Positions 5,797 to 7,664 of a DNA stretch of 7,664 nt are shown in pieces. Position numbers and translations under genes: made by a program. Source of the DNA: Thiosulfativibrio sp964601165. Lineage in GTDB: Bacteria > Pseudomonadota > Gammaproteobacteria > Thiomicrospirales > Thiomicrospiraceae. How positions within the stretch are numbered: the first letter of the stretch is position 1; every line of letters starts with the position of its first letter. The stretch is taken from assembly GCA_964601165.1 (NCBI GenBank), contig CAZRMK010000085.1, positions 1 through 7,664 on the forward strand. Direction: 5' to 3'. The notes beneath the pieces were generated by a model that did no database searches, was not told where the DNA came from, and saw nothing but the letters and a program-made list of their open reading frames with translations.

Positions 5797-7167
5797 ATGA
5801 TTAAGCTAGTATCTGCAGTTTTATTAACCAGTCTATCAATGACAGTCAGTGCGAATAGTGTCTTACCAAAAGAGGAAGGGAGTAGCGATAATCGTAATGT
5901 TATTTTCTTTCATCCTGATGGATATGGCTTTAATCACTGGAACGCGCTACGTTTCTACACACAAGGGCCTGATGGTCGCTTAAACTGGGATAGATTACCG
6001 CATATGGCAGTCTATACTGGACACATGAAAGATGCTTTAACTGGCAGCTCGCATGGAGGAGCAACCGTACACGCCTATGGCGTAAAAGTTGCACGTAATA
6101 GCTTTGGATTAGATAGACACACTCCAATCACCGCTCTTTCTGGTAAAAAAATGAGCATTATGGAAGAAGCAATACAAGCAGGCTTCGCTACAGCCTTAGT
6201 TCAATCTGGCTCTATTGTTGAACCTGGTACCGCTGTGTTTGTTTCTTCTGTTAAAGAACGCAATATGAGAGAAGACATTGCCATAGACGTTATTAACTCT
6301 GGTGTAGATGTTATTCTTAGTGGTGGTGAACAATGGCTTCTCCCTAAAGGAGTTAAAGGGCATCATGGAGAAGGTAAGCGTACAGATGGTGTTAATCTTA
6401 TCGACAAGGCTAAAGAACTAGGCTATACCATTGTCTACACTCGAGATCAGCTTATGGATGCGCGAGGTAGTGCTACTAAACTGCTAGGTATCTTTGCCAG
6501 CAAGCATACTTTTAACGATAAAACAGAGGAGTATCTACGCAAAAATAACTTACCCCTTTATATTGCAGACTCTCCTACCATTGCAGAAATGTCACAAGTT
6601 ACTTTAGAAGTGCTTGCTCGCAACCCTAAGACCAAAGAAAAAGGCATGTTTATTGTTGCGGAAGAGGAAGGCACAGATAATTTTGGCAACAATGCCAACG
6701 CAAGAGGCTCTTTTGAAGCTGGCAAGCGTGCGGATGCAGCTTTTGGTATTTTCTTAGACTTTATAGATGAAAACCCCAACACTCTATTAATTACTGCCGC
6801 AGATAGCAGTGCAGGTGGCAAGCATATTCTTGGCAATGATCCAAAAGGAATGGAGCGTTATATTGTAGATGGCAAAGTTACAAAAGCTGACTTTAACAGC
6901 GACATTCACAATAACTATGTCCAAGTACCCGTAGATGGCATTGACGGGGCTAACACAGCACCTTTTATCGCTGCCGCAGATAAAGCTGGACAGAGACACC
7001 CATTTGTTGTCACCTGGGCAAGTCGTCGTGATGTATCTGGCGGAATTATGGTGCGCTCTAAAGGACTTAATGCCGATAAAGTCTCAAGCCTAGGCGTGGT
7101 CGATAGCACTGATATTTACCGTATCATGTACTACAGCCTATTTAATAAATGGTTGCCTGAGTCATAG
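5797..7167 (+). CDS. Secreted alkaline phosphatase family protein
   Basis: This is probably a periplasmic phosphomonoesterase that releases phosphate from organic esters. From ATG 5797 it has 456 residues. GAGG at 5785-5788 is well spaced, and residues 1-19 form a typical Sec signal peptide (MIKLVSAVLLTSLSMTVSA) with cleavage after VSA. A GTG at 5749 in the same frame would bury this signal, so it is rejected. Superfamily marks are NVIFFHPDGYG with metal-binding Asp41, TGSSHGGAT (82-90) where Ser85 aligns with the nucleophile, VAEEEGTDNFGNN with Glu289 and Asp294, and ITAADS with Asp336. By my manual alignment the E. coli zinc ligands His331, His370 and His412 correspond to Asn298, Ser337 and Asp412, so metal content and activity may differ. 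The Pho box upstream suggests phosphate control. I assign the family but not the exact substrate. Confidence 0.85.
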   Translation: MIKLVSAVLLTSLSMTVSANSVLPKEEGSSDNRNVIFFHPDGYGFNHWNALRFYTQGPDGRLNWDRLPHMAVYTGHMKDALTGSSHGGATVHAYGVKVARNSFGLDRHTPITALSGKKMSIMEEAIQAGFATALVQSGSIVEPGTAVFVSSVKERNMREDIAIDVINSGVDVILSGGEQWLLPKGVKGHHGEGKRTDGVNLIDKAKELGYTIVYTRDQLMDARGSATKLLGIFASKHTFNDKTEEYLRKNNLPLYIADSPTIAEMSQVTLEVLARNPKTKEKGMFIVAEEEGTDNFGNNANARGSFEAGKRADAAFGIFLDFIDENPNTLLITAADSSAGGKHILGNDPKGMERYIVDGKVTKADFNSDIHNNYVQVPVDGIDGANTAPFIAAADKAGQRHPFVVTWASRRDVSGGIMVRSKGLNADKVSSLGVVDSTDIYRIMYYSLFNKWLPES

Positions 7168-7206
7168 GTTAATACCTAAACCCCTACATAAAAACACCAA
7201 TAATAC

Positions 7207-7375
7207 ACAAGGAGACCTTTGCATAAATGGGGTGCGAATAAAAATGAGATATATTTTACTAGGTTTTGCTCAAAAAATAAGCTTAATAGCTAGCTATTGG
7301 GCGTTTTTTTGGGCAAAAGATTGTGAAATATAGCCATTTTAATTTGTGCATCCATTTATGCAAAGGTCTCACAAG
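7207..7375. mobile_element. 159-bp MITE-like element with direct repeats
   Basis: The inverted ends GAGACCTTTGCATAAATGG at 7212-7230 and 7352-7370 match over 19 bp, with weaker similarity continuing inward. The element proper is 7212-7370 and is bordered by ACAAG on both sides (7207-7211 and 7371-7375), consistent with a target-site duplication. The interior is almost symmetrical: TTTTGCTCAAAAAA and its near-complement surround the perfect palindrome AATAGCTAGCTATT (7285-7298) at the exact centre. No coding frame is present, so it would depend on a transposase elsewhere. The family is not identified; the tip recalls IS5-like ends from memory only. Confidence 0.7.
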
Positions 7376-7410
7376 GTATTTAGCATTTCTATATAGGGAT
7401 TAAGGGCTTG

Positions 7411-7450
7411 CAGGAAATAAATCTACTCATAATAAAAACTTTATTTCTGG
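7411..7450. repeat. Short AT-rich inverted repeat
   Basis: GAAATAAA (7414-7421) and TTTATTTC (7440-7447) are perfect inverted copies, with partial pairing extending outward (CAGG against CTGG). It sits between the two palindromic elements and belongs to no gene. It may be part of a decayed element. Confidence 0.35.
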
Positions 7451-7471
7451 TAGGATTATCTCAAGGAAAAA

Positions 7472-7614
7472 CTTAATAACCGCGATTAGAACTTTACTGA
7501 GAAAAATTGTGCTACAAGTTTCGTTAAATGCGTCGTAATAGCTAGCTATTGCGTTGAATTTTACGGGACTTGTAGTGCATTTTAGCCAGTAAAAAATAAT
7601 TGGCGGTTGTTAAG
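7472..7614. repeat. Large imperfect palindrome, about 143 bp
   Basis: The two halves are imperfect inverted copies from CTTAATAACCGC at the left to GGCGGTTGTTAAG at the right. They pair through TTTACTG/CAGTAAA and GCTACAAGT/ACTTGTAGT to a centre at 7537-7550. That centre is the same 14-bp palindrome AATAGCTAGCTATT found in the middle of the neighbouring element, although the outer arms differ. It has no coding frame. It looks like a second small mobile element or a strongly folding DNA/RNA structure. Confidence 0.6.
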
Positions 7615-7664
7615 GAGCCTCTGATTAAGTATGTTGAAATTCTGTGAGACTTCTAGCCCATCAA
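7615..7664. mobile_element. Possible insertion-sequence end cut by the window edge
   Basis: GAGCCTCTGATTAAG begins right where the palindrome ends and resembles the terminal repeats of some bacterial insertion sequences (from memory). No transposase frame can be seen in the 50 bases available. This is a guess from the tip sequence only. Confidence 0.2.

Larger units (their letters stand above)
7168..7664. other. Gene-free, repeat-filled region
   Basis: I find no protein-coding frame or RNA gene in these 497 bases. The space is taken up by the MITE at 7212-7370, a short inverted repeat at 7411-7450, the palindrome at 7472-7614 and perhaps the start of an insertion sequence. No convincing terminator for the phosphatase gene is seen before the first element, whose hairpin may serve that role. 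Confidence 0.7.

Noticed and set aside
7168..7664. CRISPR array, attachment site or tRNA in the repeat-rich tail
   Set aside because: Repeats are inverted rather than regularly spaced direct repeats, and no cloverleaf or integrase is seen.

Overview
This AT-rich window reads as a piece of a gammaproteobacterial chromosome carrying many small mobile-element remnants. The support is protein similarity recalled from memory (rpe, gph and trpE proteins, the long ~296-residue PurC, a PsiE-family protein) plus the rpe-gph-trpE gene order, which is common in that class. A methanotroph or sulfur-oxidiser-like lineage is possible but not shown.

Minus-strand block (about 3500 down to 163): a sigma70-like promoter, then rpe, a clear intrinsic terminator, gph, a 158-base gap holding a candidate 41-codon ORF, and trpE. 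The trpE stop overlaps an ATG that opens a 28-codon reading frame matching the start of a type I restriction subunit (HsdR). That frame is cut off by a 112-bp element with perfect 31-bp inverted ends, so the left edge of the window is a rearranged junction.

Plus-strand block (3502 to 5588): psiE-like, purC and bioD sit close together (gaps of 16 and 34 bases) and could be one transcript. They serve membrane phosphate-starvation physiology (inferred from the family), purine synthesis and biotin synthesis. The rpe and psiE genes diverge from a shared region of about 127 bases.

Phosphatase block (5589 to 7167): an intergenic region with a strong match to a PhoB box precedes a secreted alkaline-phosphatase-superfamily protein. 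Together with psiE this gives the window a phosphate-starvation theme. The phosphatase has a normal-looking fold signature, but several classical zinc-binding histidines appear to be replaced.

Right end (7168 to 7664): no gene is seen. It holds a 159-bp MITE-like element with 19-bp inverted ends and a 5-bp direct repeat at its borders, then a second large imperfect palindrome of about 143 bp. Both are centred on the same 14-bp palindrome AATAGCTAGCTATT. Sequences like the ends of the first element recur at the bioD start codon, as a tiny palindrome after bioD, and in shorter form at the gph stop codon. The most interesting non-genic signal is therefore a family of small palindromic elements and footprints scattered at gene borders.
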